Positions 8,901 through 18,644 of a stretch of 64,000 bases of DNA are shown here, in pieces. Each line of letters opens with the position of its first letter. The first letter of the stretch is position 1. Origin of the DNA: CAYPPG01 sp964412555 (GTDB taxonomy: Bacteria; Hinthialibacterota; Hinthialibacteria; Hinthialibacterales; Hinthialibacteraceae); NCBI GenBank assembly GCA_964412555.1, contig CAYPPG010000027.1, positions 35,015 to 99,014 on the forward strand. The letters are read 5' to 3'. The notes below the pieces were generated by a model. The model did no database searches. It saw only the letters and a list, made by a program, of their open reading frames with translations, and was not told the origin of the DNA. The translations under genes were made by a program, and so were the position numbers.

Positions 8901-11900
8901 GTGGTTCGGTGACGGTCGATTTCAATACGAGCGACGGTTCGGCCATCGCCGGAGACGATTACACCACTGTTTCTCAAACGGTTTCTTTTAACGACGGTGA
9001 TTCCACTTCCAAAACGGTTTCTATTCCCATCATCAAAGATACCGAAGCGGAAAGTGATGAGACGGTCAATCTCTCCCTCACCAATCCAACCGGTGGAGCG
9101 ACGTTGGGAGTTCAAGATACAGCGGTGCTGACAATTGCCGGAAATCGGACTCCCACCGCAAATTCTCAATCTGTCAGTACACAAGAAGATTACTCGATCT
9201 CCATAACACTTTCGGGTAGTGATGCGGATGGCGATTCCATTACGTATTCGATCGTGTCGAATCCCTCCTTTGGAGTATTGACCAATTTCAATTCTTCAGC
9301 GGGAACTGTTACTTATCGTCCGAATTCAAACTTTATTGGTTCCGATTCCTTTACCTATAAAACAAACGATGGCGCGGTGGATTCATCCCACGCAACAGTC
9401 AATATAAAGGTTGAAAGTATCAATGACCCTCCCTCTGCACACTCTCAAACTGTTTCTACCCCACAAAACAACCCTGTTTCACTAACTCTCACCGGAAATG
9501 ATAGTGATGGGGATACAATTACCTTTCATATCACTTCGAATCCACAACACGGTACACTCACAGATTTCAACAACCAAACCGGTGCTGTGACCTATACTCC
9601 GCAAGCGAATTTCAGTGGGACGGATTCGTTTCATTTCAAGACCTGTGATTCGAATTCGAGATATTGCTTAAATCCGGCAACGATAACGATAACCGTAATT
9701 CCTGCTCTGACATCGACACCTACCGATACACAAATCCCGACGGAGACTTCGCTGCCGACAAATACACCAACTCCTTTGCATACACCGACTTTCACGTATA
9801 CACCTACGAATATCTATACATCCACACCCAGCCATACTCCTTCATTCACTCCAACCTACACGAATTCACCTACACCTACATTGACGCCGACTTTAACATT
9901 TACTCCGACAAACACACTTACCCCAACCCATACTCAAACGCCCTCTCCGACATCGACGAATACGCCTCGTCCGGGCAATCACGCGCCACAAATGGTACTT
10001 CATTCCGAAAAGCATTTCATCTGTCTGTTAAACAAAAGTAAAACGATATCCATTGTCGTTACCGATCAAGATGAAGATTCATGTACTTTCTTTCTTTCCG
10101 ATAATGCTCCGGCAGTGATCGTCAATCAATCAACCCTACACGAGGCAACCTATATCGATTGCCAATTGGAAACGTCTTCCATTGGGGATTACTCATTTTT
10201 TGTTTATGCCTATGATGGCAGCGATTATGCCAAACAGGAAATCACGTTCTCCGTATTCGAAGAGTATCCAACGGCCACTCCATCCCCTACTTCGTCACCG
10301 ACAGCGACCTCTACACCGACAAGCACTCCATCAAACACTGTGACTGCCACTTCAACGAATACACATACTCCCTCACCGACTTGGACGGAGACGATCGAAC
10401 CGTCCCCGACTGCTACTTCAACAATTACCCCGACCCCAACTATTACTCCGACTCCCACGCATACGCCGGTGCCCATGCCCAATTTGTCTCCCAACAGTGT
10501 GGCGGTTACCGATGATGCAAAATCGGTTGTCAATCTAGCCGGACGGATGGATCAAGATGATCCGAATGATCGGGTGCTGGCAATTCGTTGGAATTCTATC
10601 TGGTCTTCTGTTTCTTACTTTTATGTTTATGCAACAGTCAATCAAGGCTCTATGCAGCGGATGGCCATAATCAGTGATGGAAATGCGTCGTGCTATGAGT
10701 GGCGGGAAGGATTATCCAACCTCATTGGAGAGTATCGAGAAGGTCCCCAATTCGGATCTTTATATGAATTTATCGTTTATGCAATTTTTGAGAATGGTGC
10801 GATGAAAAGGGTTGGGGAATGTGAGGCGTTGTATTATTTGAAAACCGGTCAGAAAATACCGACCCCTACACCGACGCCGATTCTCAAAATGCGCATGCCG
10901 GCAGATACTGTTTTCGTAACGGATGATTTGCATTCGACACACGATATTGTAGGTCGTTACGATATGGATAGCGTGGATGATCGCGCCTTAGCGATTCGTT
11001 GGAACTTCAAACAAACCGGCTTTACGGGATACCATATCTATGTTGAAGTGGATGGACAACAGAAGCAATATCTTGCTCGTACGAACACTGAAGACGAAAC
11101 TTATTTCGAATGGCGTCGTAACGCACGTTACCTTTCATCCACGTTTCGTGGAGGGCCACGATTTGGAGAGGCTTATAAATTTTATGTTTATGGTATTTTT
11201 AGGAACAAGCGTCCCTCTCTGGAAACGGACGATACCGTTCATTATTTATCCACCACTTCCAACCCCGGCCGCTTTACTCCGACACCCTCTCCAACCCCTC
11301 TGCTGGAAGTTCCTGTCAATAACGTCCTGGTGACGGATAATATGTTCAAACCTGCGAACCTTGTTGGTGGCTTTGACGACGATGAAGAATATGATCGAGG
11401 CTTGGTGATATGGTGGAATTACGGAGATCGAGCAATCCGGCGCTGCTCTGTCTATGTCGAAGTCGACGGCGCAAATCAGGAATTACTTGTAAGTGTAAAC
11501 GGGGATACAGATCATTATGAATGGAGAGCGAATTCTTCAGGGGTACTATCTAGTTTTACCGACGGACCACAGTTCGGGAAATCCTATCGATTTCTGATAA
11601 GAGGTTATCAATCAAATAGTAATTGGCCTGCATGGCTACAAGCGGACGCGCCGGTATTGTATCTTCAAACCGGCGATACGCTCCCAACCGCTACCATCAC
11701 TCCGACACCGACAATCACACCGACAGTGACACCGACATTTTCCCCGACTCCCCTTCCCATGCCCGATTTGGACTATGGTGTGATTGCCGTGACCGATGAT
11801 CCCCAATCCATCGAAAATATTGCGGGAAGCTACGATCAGGATGATCCTGAAGATCGTGCTCTGGCTATCCGTTGGAATCCGGAACCTTATCAAAAATCGG

Positions 11901-13447
11901 TATTTTATAATTATCATTATTATGGTGTCTATATCAATCGTGGAAATGACAATACGACCCTTCTAGGGTATGCCAGCTCGATCGATGACTCTTGTTTCGT
12001 ATGGCGGGAAGGCTCCGCACCTCAGAGCCAAAAATACAATAAAGGGCCTCAATTTAACACCTATTATCAATTTACCGTAGTTGTGTATGCAGATTATTTT
12101 AAACAATTTGAAGTGGGGACCAGCGAATCGGTTTTGTTTCTGGAAACGGGAGTCGATCCACCGACACCTTCACCGACGCCGAATTTCTCCGTGACCATAC
12201 CGGTCAATTCCGTTGTCGTAACTGACGATATCAGCACGGACGAGGATTTGGTTGGGAGTTATGACCAAGATGAGGTCGGATATCGCGCTTTGGCTATCCG
12301 CTGGAATTTCGACAGCACAGAAATTACCGATTGTCACATCTACGTCCAAGTAGATGATGATACGGCACAGTATTTTGCAAGAACCGGCTCCGGGGATATA
12401 AATTACTTCGAATGGAAAAGAAATGCACCTCATCTTTATCGTTCATTCGCCGCTGGACCTCTATATGGGAAAACGTATCGCTTTCGCGTGTATGGAATTC
12501 GTAGCCGCCAATCCAATTTGGTGTGTCAGTCTTCAGCAGGTGTTTTATTTTTACAAACCGGCAAACCAATTCCCACCTTTACGCCGACACCAACGCCAAC
12601 GATCACTCCAACAGCGACGAATACGCCGATTCCATCGCCGACACCTGATTTTTCCATGTCGATTTCAAATAAAGAAGTGATTGTGACAGACGATCTATCG
12701 ACAACAGAAAATCTAGTAGAAAGTTACGATCAAGATGAAGAGGAGAACCGCCAATTGGCTGTCCGGTGGCATATGGATCGCACAGATATCGATGCCTATT
12801 ACGTTTACGTGGAAATTGACGGTGGCAAACGGCAGTATTTGGGGCGAACCGGGAATATCGAATATTATGTATGGAAGCAATGGGGAGATGAAAATTCAGG
12901 TGAAGTGGCCCAAGGACCACAATTCGGCCACAGTTATCAGTTTTTTATTTACGGGAGAAGAGAAAGGCAAAGTTCGATTGTAATACAAACACGTGGTACA
13001 GTTCATTTCCTCTCGATGGAAAGTCCAGCTGCCCGGTTTACTCCGACACCGACACCTCCACCACCGCTCATCGTTACCGATGATCCTGGTTCCTTGGAAG
13101 ATTTGAGTAACCAGCCGGATTATGATTCCCCATTGAATCCGGGCTTGACTCTCAGGTGGGACTACGGAAGTTTGAAAATCGATGCATCCAATGTCGCCCT
13201 AGTTCATGTTTACGTTCAACCGCAATCCTATGGAAACTTCCTTTATCTTGGAAGAACGACAAACAACACCGATGATTATTTTGAATGGATTCCCAATCAA
13301 CGGACCGTGTATTCACGATTTCGATCCGGTCCCCAATCCGGCGAAAGTTACCGCTTCCGAATCTATATCATTACCAGAAGCGGTTCGCCCCGTTACTACG
13401 GTCCTTTTGAAAACAGCGGCTTTGTTGGATTCATTTTGCAGAATTAG
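5987..13447 (+). CDS. Giant secreted FG-GAP / Calx-beta / cadherin-like protein with seven VTDD domains
   Basis: 2486 residues from GTG 5987, which has AGGGAGG eight bases upstream; an in-frame TTG at 5942 lacks such a site. A membrane-type signal (IIFVVAVYTLLLFSHLHGWA) is followed by: 14 FG-GAP units with calcium-loop DxDxDG motifs (~45-765); a ~170-residue domain of unknown type; a Calx-beta domain (~940-1053); two cadherin/Big_9-like domains (~1053-1238); a T/P-rich linker; a small domain (~1330-1425); another T/P linker; then seven VTDD domains starting near residues 1505, 1641, 1778, 1931, 2075, 2230 and 2361, mostly joined by TPTPTP linkers. It is probably a cell-surface or released adhesive or binding protein. 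No enzymatic motif or C-terminal anchor is seen. It overlaps the convergent gene by 17 bases. Confidence 0.9.
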   Translation: MFHQFFYQFKSICKRYIDYTKIIFVVAVYTLLLFSHLHGWARDVPFSDKKIIDGTTSGAYCVFSADFNGDGNLDILISTYGDDKVAWYANNGDGTFGTQQVIDDTLDNYFWSHAADFDGNGTTDVVAAANGSAVIKWYSNNGSGTFSGPQAVATLPQVFAVFAIDLDRDGDNDIIAATKADPGKVVWLENDGSGSFTSHDIGTGLNRPQGIYGDDLDQDGDIDVLVADTNNNTLKWYENNGSQSFSSHNIDAALTAVSRVITSDVDGDGKRDILATAPTAQKAVWYKNSGGGSFGTAQNITTSLSGVTGLHVNDFDSDGDPDVVVTSTTPSSKVVWYENTDGSGTFSSGTDLITSFYSGSCYTADFDGDGDIDIVSTDNATNDEVVWLENQSIHRNVSLPSESEISTAANRPASVFATDVDGDGNLDVLSASHDDNTIAWYENTAGDGSNWTARDITTSANYAYSVYSADLNRDGKMDVLSASRDDNTIAWYQNNGGTPPTWTSHTISSIADYAYSVFSADINGDGYPDVLSASFNDDKIAWYEHDKSATPSFTPNIIASDSVGTAADGATSVFASDLDNDGDTDVLSASFMDDRIAWYENTAGDGSSWTARTISSSANQAWSVYAADVDGDGDQDVLSASGQDDKIAWYENDGASPPTFTTHIIVSSGNGTPADMARSVFARDMDADGDMDVLSASSSDNRLAWYENTAGDGSAWTTHTITDVGNSPYSIFAADINGDGKQDVLVASNNTSKISWFENKGGQFSLATTDTAPANITVGATDDVLKIVATHRGRTGDSDIELATFELKFEESTGDVLTSAEANALIEQLLIYKDTGSGTFESGSDTLVATVTDIDLTTGIEKITFTDADPNLQISVGASQTYFVVAFLTDDADTQTPNQFQVTHITTASSEAENRDHDCSLMMEYADDVTSTQVTAGAANNPGKVQFSAANYSVLENGGNATITITRIDGDSGSVTVDFNTSDGSAIAGDDYTTVSQTVSFNDGDSTSKTVSIPIIKDTEAESDETVNLSLTNPTGGATLGVQDTAVLTIAGNRTPTANSQSVSTQEDYSISITLSGSDADGDSITYSIVSNPSFGVLTNFNSSAGTVTYRPNSNFIGSDSFTYKTNDGAVDSSHATVNIKVESINDPPSAHSQTVSTPQNNPVSLTLTGNDSDGDTITFHITSNPQHGTLTDFNNQTGAVTYTPQANFSGTDSFHFKTCDSNSRYCLNPATITITVIPALTSTPTDTQIPTETSLPTNTPTPLHTPTFTYTPTNIYTSTPSHTPSFTPTYTNSPTPTLTPTLTFTPTNTLTPTHTQTPSPTSTNTPRPGNHAPQMVLHSEKHFICLLNKSKTISIVVTDQDEDSCTFFLSDNAPAVIVNQSTLHEATYIDCQLETSSIGDYSFFVYAYDGSDYAKQEITFSVFEEYPTATPSPTSSPTATSTPTSTPSNTVTATSTNTHTPSPTWTETIEPSPTATSTITPTPTITPTPTHTPVPMPNLSPNSVAVTDDAKSVVNLAGRMDQDDPNDRVLAIRWNSIWSSVSYFYVYATVNQGSMQRMAIISDGNASCYEWREGLSNLIGEYREGPQFGSLYEFIVYAIFENGAMKRVGECEALYYLKTGQKIPTPTPTPILKMRMPADTVFVTDDLHSTHDIVGRYDMDSVDDRALAIRWNFKQTGFTGYHIYVEVDGQQKQYLARTNTEDETYFEWRRNARYLSSTFRGGPRFGEAYKFYVYGIFRNKRPSLETDDTVHYLSTTSNPGRFTPTPSPTPLLEVPVNNVLVTDNMFKPANLVGGFDDDEEYDRGLVIWWNYGDRAIRRCSVYVEVDGANQELLVSVNGDTDHYEWRANSSGVLSSFTDGPQFGKSYRFLIRGYQSNSNWPAWLQADAPVLYLQTGDTLPTATITPTPTITPTVTPTFSPTPLPMPDLDYGVIAVTDDPQSIENIAGSYDQDDPEDRALAIRWNPEPYQKSVFYNYHYYGVYINRGNDNTTLLGYASSIDDSCFVWREGSAPQSQKYNKGPQFNTYYQFTVVVYADYFKQFEVGTSESVLFLETGVDPPTPSPTPNFSVTIPVNSVVVTDDISTDEDLVGSYDQDEVGYRALAIRWNFDSTEITDCHIYVQVDDDTAQYFARTGSGDINYFEWKRNAPHLYRSFAAGPLYGKTYRFRVYGIRSRQSNLVCQSSAGVLFLQTGKPIPTFTPTPTPTITPTATNTPIPSPTPDFSMSISNKEVIVTDDLSTTENLVESYDQDEEENRQLAVRWHMDRTDIDAYYVYVEIDGGKRQYLGRTGNIEYYVWKQWGDENSGEVAQGPQFGHSYQFFIYGRRERQSSIVIQTRGTVHFLSMESPAARFTPTPTPPPPLIVTDDPGSLEDLSNQPDYDSPLNPGLTLRWDYGSLKIDASNVALVHVYVQPQSYGNFLYLGRTTNNTDDYFEWIPNQRTVYSRFRSGPQSGESYRFRIYIITRSGSPRYYGPFENSGFVGFILQN

Positions 13448-14702
13448 CCCAATAAACATGCACATCCAACCCTTCGAATTCATCAAAAAAACGTCCATTT
13501 TCTATAACCACAGTTCGGTTTTCCCCCAAAACGGTCATACGATCCACATCTGCCATTTCTGAAGGAAGATCGGTAAAATCAACCGCCGCCGGATCGATGC
13601 TAGCATTCGCGGCAATCCAATAGATTCCTTGATCGGTTTGCTTGCACATCATTTCAATTCCGGCGGAGATCGTCGAGCCTCGTTCGTGATAAACCAATTC
13701 CGGTTTTTGCATCTCGTTCTGGCTCAGAAAGACCGGGATCAATTCCTGTAGTTCATTGAGTACCTGCCTTAAATCGTGCAGAAATGGGTGCTCCTCCGGA
13801 ACCGAATGCAATCCCCAATACATGAGTCCATTGGCGCCATGTAGGATTGCATTGTATGCCATGAACCGCGATTCGTGATAGGTGGGATAAAGGACCAATT
13901 CCGGATTCGCATCCTTTTTCCGTGATGCCTCTTCCCACGAAAAACCTTGCAGAACGATGAACACTGCCTGATCCGATTCCGCTACTCGTTTCATTTTGTC
14001 GACATATTCACCCACACAACTCGGTGTCTGATTCGGTAGGTCTCCATGCCGTCCATCCGGTGTGATGGCGTATGTTGTGGGCATTCCGTGCGGAATGATC
14101 GGATAAATATCCGCACAGACGATATCACAGGCATCGTTATATTTTTTCAAAGTTTTTACCATATTTCGCGGAGCATGATTGAGGTAAACCGGATGGCCGT
14201 CGTCCAACGATTGTAAAAACCGATACCCCGCCGCCAATCCTTCCGGTGTCGCCCGAGCTTGCGCCGGCTCTTTATTCGTCCAAGCCGGTTCGTCCATACT
14301 CTCCCAAAACAATAACGCAGGGTGATCGGAGAGACCTTCGACAACGTTTTGAATATGGCTTTTCTTGTCCTCCACATTGCCGGACTCAAAATCAAGACGG
14401 CTGCCGAATGAATGCCACACAAACAAGTTTTTTGCGAGCGCCTCATCCCAATACTCTTTTTTCGCCGGTGCTCGAACCAGATTGAATCCCATCATTTTGC
14501 CGTCTGGCAACGTGTATCCTGGTGGTAGATTATAAGCGCCGATCACGAAAACAGGTTTTCCATCCGCTTCTAAAAAATTTCCTTTTCCAATGTGTACTTC
14601 TGTTGCTGAGGAGTTGTTCAAGAGCAAGGTTACACCACACAATAAAATGAATATCTTTATGGACATACTCATCATTTTTTGAAATCGGCTTTGGTTTTTC
14701 AT
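13431..14702 (-). CDS. Secreted glycoside-hydrolase-like TIM-barrel protein
   Basis: 423 residues. The start at 14702 is set by AAAGGGGG about eight bases upstream; the frame extends further into a repeat that is not part of the protein. A signal peptide (IKIFILLCGVTLLLNNSSA) is followed by a sugar-hydrolase-like barrel: DGKPVFVIGAYNLPPGYT, HPALLFWESMDEP (Glu138 as candidate acid/base), DIVCADIYPI, a GFSWEE block and GANGLMYWGLHSV. This order matches the GH5/GH42-like clan A arrangement. The exact family and substrate are not identifiable by eye. It overlaps the end of the giant protein gene by 17 bases, tail to tail. Confidence 0.75.
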   Translation of the reverse strand: MKNQSRFQKMMSMSIKIFILLCGVTLLLNNSSATEVHIGKGNFLEADGKPVFVIGAYNLPPGYTLPDGKMMGFNLVRAPAKKEYWDEALAKNLFVWHSFGSRLDFESGNVEDKKSHIQNVVEGLSDHPALLFWESMDEPAWTNKEPAQARATPEGLAAGYRFLQSLDDGHPVYLNHAPRNMVKTLKKYNDACDIVCADIYPIIPHGMPTTYAITPDGRHGDLPNQTPSCVGEYVDKMKRVAESDQAVFIVLQGFSWEEASRKKDANPELVLYPTYHESRFMAYNAILHGANGLMYWGLHSVPEEHPFLHDLRQVLNELQELIPVFLSQNEMQKPELVYHERGSTISAGIEMMCKQTDQGIYWIAANASIDPAAVDFTDLPSEMADVDRMTVLGENRTVVIENGRFFDEFEGLDVHVYWANSAK

Positions 14703-14730
14703 TTTTCTGCCCCCTTTACAGTAATTTGTT

Positions 14731-14841
14731 GTAACGCCGGCATCCTGACGGCCTTTCCATCGTGCCACCGGGATGGCGATGTTTGAAAAAGTAACGCCGG
14801 CATCCTGCCGGCCTTTCCATCGTGCCACCGGGACGGCGGCG
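14731..14841. repeat. REP-C: two tandem copies of a 60-bp palindromic unit
   Basis: GTAACGCCGGCATCCTGMCGGCC, then TTTCCATCGTGCCACCGGGAYGGCG, occurs at 14731 and again at 14791, an exact 60-bp period. Each copy contains GCCGGC-type self-complementary segments. The array lies between two minus-strand genes, upstream of the glycosidase start. Confidence 0.85.
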
Positions 14842-14853
14842 TTATATTGTCTA

Positions 14854-16518
14854 TTATAATTCAATTCTCTGAAATTTCCTTTTCCCATACCAGAAACATG
14901 CAAGGGTAATCATGACGAGAAGCAGAAGCCAAATCATCGTAGGATAATCGTACAAAGAAACTGTTCGATCAATGGACGTAAACATGGCACGAAGCGCCAA
15001 AAAATTTAAGGTAGCAATTTCCGCCATTGCGAGGATCATGTACAAAAATGAACCTACCCCCAAGGAAACTTCAATCAAATTCCGGTATTCAAAAGTCGGG
15101 AAACAAAATCCCAATAAAATCGATTGAACACAGAGAAATATGGATAAGGCAGTTCCATACCAGAGACTCCATGAATACAATTCTTCCGGAACCCGTAAAA
15201 TCCAACAGGATGCATATAACAACACGATACTCAAAAGAATGATAGGGGGAGTGGAAAAGAGCAATTTTTGAAAAAGAAAAGTAGTGGTTGAGATGGGAGA
15301 AGTCACCGGAATCCAAACCGATTTTCCTTCTCGGGAGGCTGCAGGAAATAAGAAACGGGCGCTGACCGCCGCGACAATCAAACCGATCAATCCCACATTG
15401 GCGATGGCGAAGAAACGTTTGAATTCCTCCGTCTCGAGAGGGAGAAATGTTAAATTGAACAAATAAATACCGGCTAACGGAACCATCATGAATAATTGAG
15501 TCCAAATCGATGGATCCCGTTTCATAAGAAGCCAATCTTTCATAATGAAGGCGTTGAACGATTGGCTGAACGGGAGGATTTTGGCGATTGTACGATAGCG
15601 GTTCCACCGATTGCGGATTTCGGGATCACATTGTTCCTGGCTTTTGTTCCAACTCCGAAAAAAGAGTTTGCACCCCAACCACAAGGAAAGACAGAGTATT
15701 GAAATCCCCCATACGAGACTACCCACGAGCCAGAGAGAAGCTCCCTCTTGATTCCATAGATAGCGCAGAACCGTTTCCGAGAAAAGCGTTCCGGGGGAAT
15801 AGGTAAGCACACTGCTTTGCTCATCTGAAAGATAAAGCATTACAGGGCTTTCCAGCGGTTGGTTCCCCCACAAATTTTCAAGATGGAGAAAGCGTAAACC
15901 GGTAATGAGAAGGGCTGCAATGCATAGTCCGATAATCGCTAAACTTTGGTGTAGGCGCTTCTCCGGGAAAAACATCATCAGTGTCATCGCGAAGACTGTC
16001 CCGATGCATGTTGCGCTGATCGTGATGGAGAGTAACGCGAAAACATAAGCCGGATAGAAAAAAACATTCGGATGAATTGTTAATCCGATAGCAAGCATGG
16101 GAGGGAGAGCCAATAAAACAACTGTGGTTCCACTTCGGATGGTTACATCGGTAAATTTATGGAAGAGCATGATTGTGTGAGAAATTGGTGCAACCATTAA
16201 AAGCCGTACATCGTCAGAACGATAGATCGATGAGAGAGCGGTCAAAATACTGGAATAGGATAGAAAAGCGAATAAAAAAGAGCCGAGTAATGAAAAAAGG
16301 CGAGGTGTCACTAAATAAATCCCACCGGGAACACGTTGCAATAATTCAAAAAAACGGAAAAAAAAGGCAAATTCCGCCCATCCAACACCGACTGCGAAAC
16401 TGAAAAAGACACCGTATTTGAATAGGTCGTCAAGTTTGAAGAATTTGACCCGGTTTCTCATTTGCCTCCAAGGCAGAAAGAGAACAAGCCAATACAGAGA
16501 ACGGAAAGTTGATTTCAT
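14854..16518 (-). CDS. Polytopic membrane protein, ABC-2-type permease-like
   Basis: 554 residues from ATG 16518; a TTG at 16542 would add eight residues and neither has a clear Shine-Dalgarno. A short cytoplasmic N-terminus is followed by about twelve hydrophobic segments in two halves. A conserved-looking loop reads SSIYRSDDVRLLMVAPIS, which resembles the region of ABC-2 exporters and related large permeases where a D-rich loop precedes LL-APIS. No ATPase gene is adjacent, so its partner must lie elsewhere if it is a transporter. A repeat array lies downstream and REP-B copies lie upstream. Confidence 0.65.
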   Translation of the reverse strand: MKSTFRSLYWLVLFLPWRQMRNRVKFFKLDDLFKYGVFFSFAVGVGWAEFAFFFRFFELLQRVPGGIYLVTPRLFSLLGSFLFAFLSYSSILTALSSIYRSDDVRLLMVAPISHTIMLFHKFTDVTIRSGTTVVLLALPPMLAIGLTIHPNVFFYPAYVFALLSITISATCIGTVFAMTLMMFFPEKRLHQSLAIIGLCIAALLITGLRFLHLENLWGNQPLESPVMLYLSDEQSSVLTYSPGTLFSETVLRYLWNQEGASLWLVGSLVWGISILCLSLWLGCKLFFRSWNKSQEQCDPEIRNRWNRYRTIAKILPFSQSFNAFIMKDWLLMKRDPSIWTQLFMMVPLAGIYLFNLTFLPLETEEFKRFFAIANVGLIGLIVAAVSARFLFPAASREGKSVWIPVTSPISTTTFLFQKLLFSTPPIILLSIVLLYASCWILRVPEELYSWSLWYGTALSIFLCVQSILLGFCFPTFEYRNLIEVSLGVGSFLYMILAMAEIATLNFLALRAMFTSIDRTVSLYDYPTMIWLLLLVMITLACFWYGKRKFQRIEL

Positions 16519-16621
16519 GATATGTTGATCAATTGAATACAAATGAATACAAAGGAACGTTCAACAACAATAGAGTATATTGAATTCTCTTTCTTGGAAG
16601 TGATTCATTTCTCTGTAAAGA

Positions 16622-16735
16622 CTGGGAGCGCGGGCATCCTTGCCCGCATCATTCAAAACGTGCATTTTCTTATATACTTATCGTGCGGCGCGCTCCAATT
16701 CGCGCATATATAGAAGCCCGCATCATTCAACACAT
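16622..16735 (+). repeat. REP-B copy plus degenerate half copies
   Basis: A full REP-B copy at 16622-16649 is followed by the conserved flank ATCATTCAAAACGTGCAT. A partial second copy follows at 16710-16735 (GCCCGCATCATTCAACACATG). The two share the same tail, showing that the repeat unit extends about 20 bases past the hairpin. Confidence 0.8.
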
Positions 16736-16777
16736 GTATTTTCTTACATACCGCATCCCCATACAGTGTGATTGTTT

Positions 16778-18130
16778 CTATAGAATACTTTTCCAAAGGC
16801 GATACCCGCAAAAAACAGTGAAAACGACTAACAAGAGAAAAAGTATTGGCCAAAAAGAAAGCGGCTCCAGTTTGATCATCCGGATCCACCACAGATCAAA
16901 ATCCTCGAAAACCACATATTCAGGATGGCCAACAGGTCTCAATACACTTGTAAAAAAGGAGGGGCATTCAAAATATCCTTGATATCGCCCCTGATAACAA
17001 TACACGCCCGGCCAATTGACTAAAATCCCCCAACCGAATGCGGCTCCGAAGAAGACTTTTTTCCAAAGCGCCAAAGGTGAGGATAGAAACCATATTCCCG
17101 GTACTATACAAAACGGTAAAAGAAAATACATATGGCGTGGTCCCCAGCAGATTCCTCCATGCCACATGTTGGATTTTCCGTATAACAGAAAATAACTACT
17201 GATGATACCGGCACAGAGGATCCATATGTCGAGTTTCTTGTGTCGTTTAGCAGCGAGAAAGGAGAGAGGAAGTAACAACGACAAAGGAGAATAAAAAACC
17301 AGTCCTCGTTTTACCCCGGCAATCAACTGCGGCAAACTGATAATCAATGGATAGTTGAAAGAAAGGTCGGCATAATTTTCAATAAAGAAAGTTCCAAATC
17401 GAACATAGTTATGAATTCCCCATAGAACGCTTCCCAAACAGGCTCCGCTGAAAATAGCGATTGCGCACCCGAAGCCTCTAACTTGCCGATATCGCAGCAA
17501 AGTATACAAACCAATCCACCCCAAGCCGATCACCAAGTCTTCCCGAACATTCAATCCCAGCGCCGTTAAGAAAACAAGGAAAACAAGATTCCATTTGGAT
17601 TGGGTTTTTTGATAACGGAACACAAACAACAAGACGCAAACCAAAATCGCCCCAGCAGCGGTTAGTCGATAAAGAGTTTGACTATACGGCCAAAACGAAC
17701 TTCCGAATATCAATCCTAATGATAACAAAACAGCGAGAGGTTGCTTACAGCCAAAGGAAAGACAAAGCCGGTAAAACACCCAGCCGATCAGAACGGTGTA
17801 AAGAATACTAGACCACAACATCGCGAACATGTATGGATTCGAACAAAATGCATTCGAAAGGGGAAAAAGCCAATCCAGGAAAGCTCCAATTTCATAAAAG
17901 GGGAATACCAACAAAATATAGCCGATACCATATCGGCTGTAATAATTCCCGTCAGGCCCTTCCAATGCTTGGAACATTTTTCCGCAAGTCAAATTGCCCT
18001 TGGTGGAGAGCGATTCACAAACTTGCACGATTAAATTTTCATCGACGGATGTGCCGTGCCCAGCGAAAGTAAGACAGAGGATACCACCGATGAAAAGACA
18101 TAAATAGAGATCGATAGAATGGTTTTTCAT
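16778..18130 (-). CDS. GT-C-type polytopic membrane glycosyltransferase-like protein
   Basis: 450 residues with roughly ten to eleven transmembrane segments. The first periplasmic loop carries the acidic pair (GTSVDENLIVQVCES) typical of GT-C/ArnT/PMT-like transferases that use lipid-linked sugar donors, and YYSRYGIGYILLVFP follows as the second helix. Such enzymes move a sugar from a polyprenyl-phosphate carrier to lipid, protein or polysaccharide on the outer side of the membrane. A second unrelated GT-C-like gene lies at 21992. No donor-synthesis gene is nearby, so the acceptor is unknown. Confidence 0.7.
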   Translation of the reverse strand: MKNHSIDLYLCLFIGGILCLTFAGHGTSVDENLIVQVCESLSTKGNLTCGKMFQALEGPDGNYYSRYGIGYILLVFPFYEIGAFLDWLFPLSNAFCSNPYMFAMLWSSILYTVLIGWVFYRLCLSFGCKQPLAVLLSLGLIFGSSFWPYSQTLYRLTAAGAILVCVLLFVFRYQKTQSKWNLVFLVFLTALGLNVREDLVIGLGWIGLYTLLRYRQVRGFGCAIAIFSGACLGSVLWGIHNYVRFGTFFIENYADLSFNYPLIISLPQLIAGVKRGLVFYSPLSLLLPLSFLAAKRHKKLDIWILCAGIISSYFLLYGKSNMWHGGICWGPRHMYFLLPFCIVPGIWFLSSPLALWKKVFFGAAFGWGILVNWPGVYCYQGRYQGYFECPSFFTSVLRPVGHPEYVVFEDFDLWWIRMIKLEPLSFWPILFLLLVVFTVFCGYRLWKSIL

Positions 18131-18644
18131 TCGATTTCAAATTTTAGTGTAAAAAAACTTTACTTTGTTGATTGTTCACACCCCATCGAGGCGATTTGCC
18201 AAAAAAATTTCATATAAGGTGTAATTGTATTCCTGTCAAGATTGTAGTGAAAACCGAAAAAGCGTCAATTATGAGCGGCATTCATTTTGGGAAATGGTAT
18301 CGATTGTTTGTCTTTCCCATGAATTGTGATAAAATTTAGTGGGGACGTGCGATATGTTTTCTTCGGATATCCAATCCTTTTAACCGTATCGGTTTGATTA
18401 AATTTATTATGATTCCTTGTCGCAAATATCATTTTTTCGTGGTATAATGTCTGAAAAAATCTATTTTTGAGAATTGCATGTCTTGAAATACAGTTTAATG
18501 GAATGATATACTTCCCTTTGGGGTATAATTCAAATATGTTATTTAGTTGTGTTTGATCATTTCAAGTGCCGGTGTTAATAGTATCCATAGATCCTATTTC
18601 ACTATTTGATTTTGCACCTTTGGTTTATTGTAGGAGATGAGACA
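18131..18644. promoter_or_regulatory. 514-base divergent intergenic region with TATAAT boxes
   Basis: AT-rich and without any open frame of note. Perfect TATAAT hexamers occur at 18443-18448 and 18524-18529, both preceded by GG, and are candidate -10 elements for the rightward coiled-coil gene at 18645. No convincing -35 is spaced at 17 bases from either. Confidence 0.35.

Noticed and set aside
6091..9184. Many minus-strand frames opposite the FG-GAP and Calx-beta region
   Set aside because: They recur with the period of the repeats on the coding strand and are antisense shadows.
10225..10533. Minus-strand V/G-rich frame opposite the T/P linker
   Set aside because: It is the complement of the repetitive ACNCCN codons of the linker, a composition artefact.
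14703..14903. N-terminal extension of the glycosidase frame
   Set aside because: It translates the REP-C repeat twice (PVARWKGRQDAGVT) and lies upstream of a strong ribosome-binding site and signal peptide at 14702.
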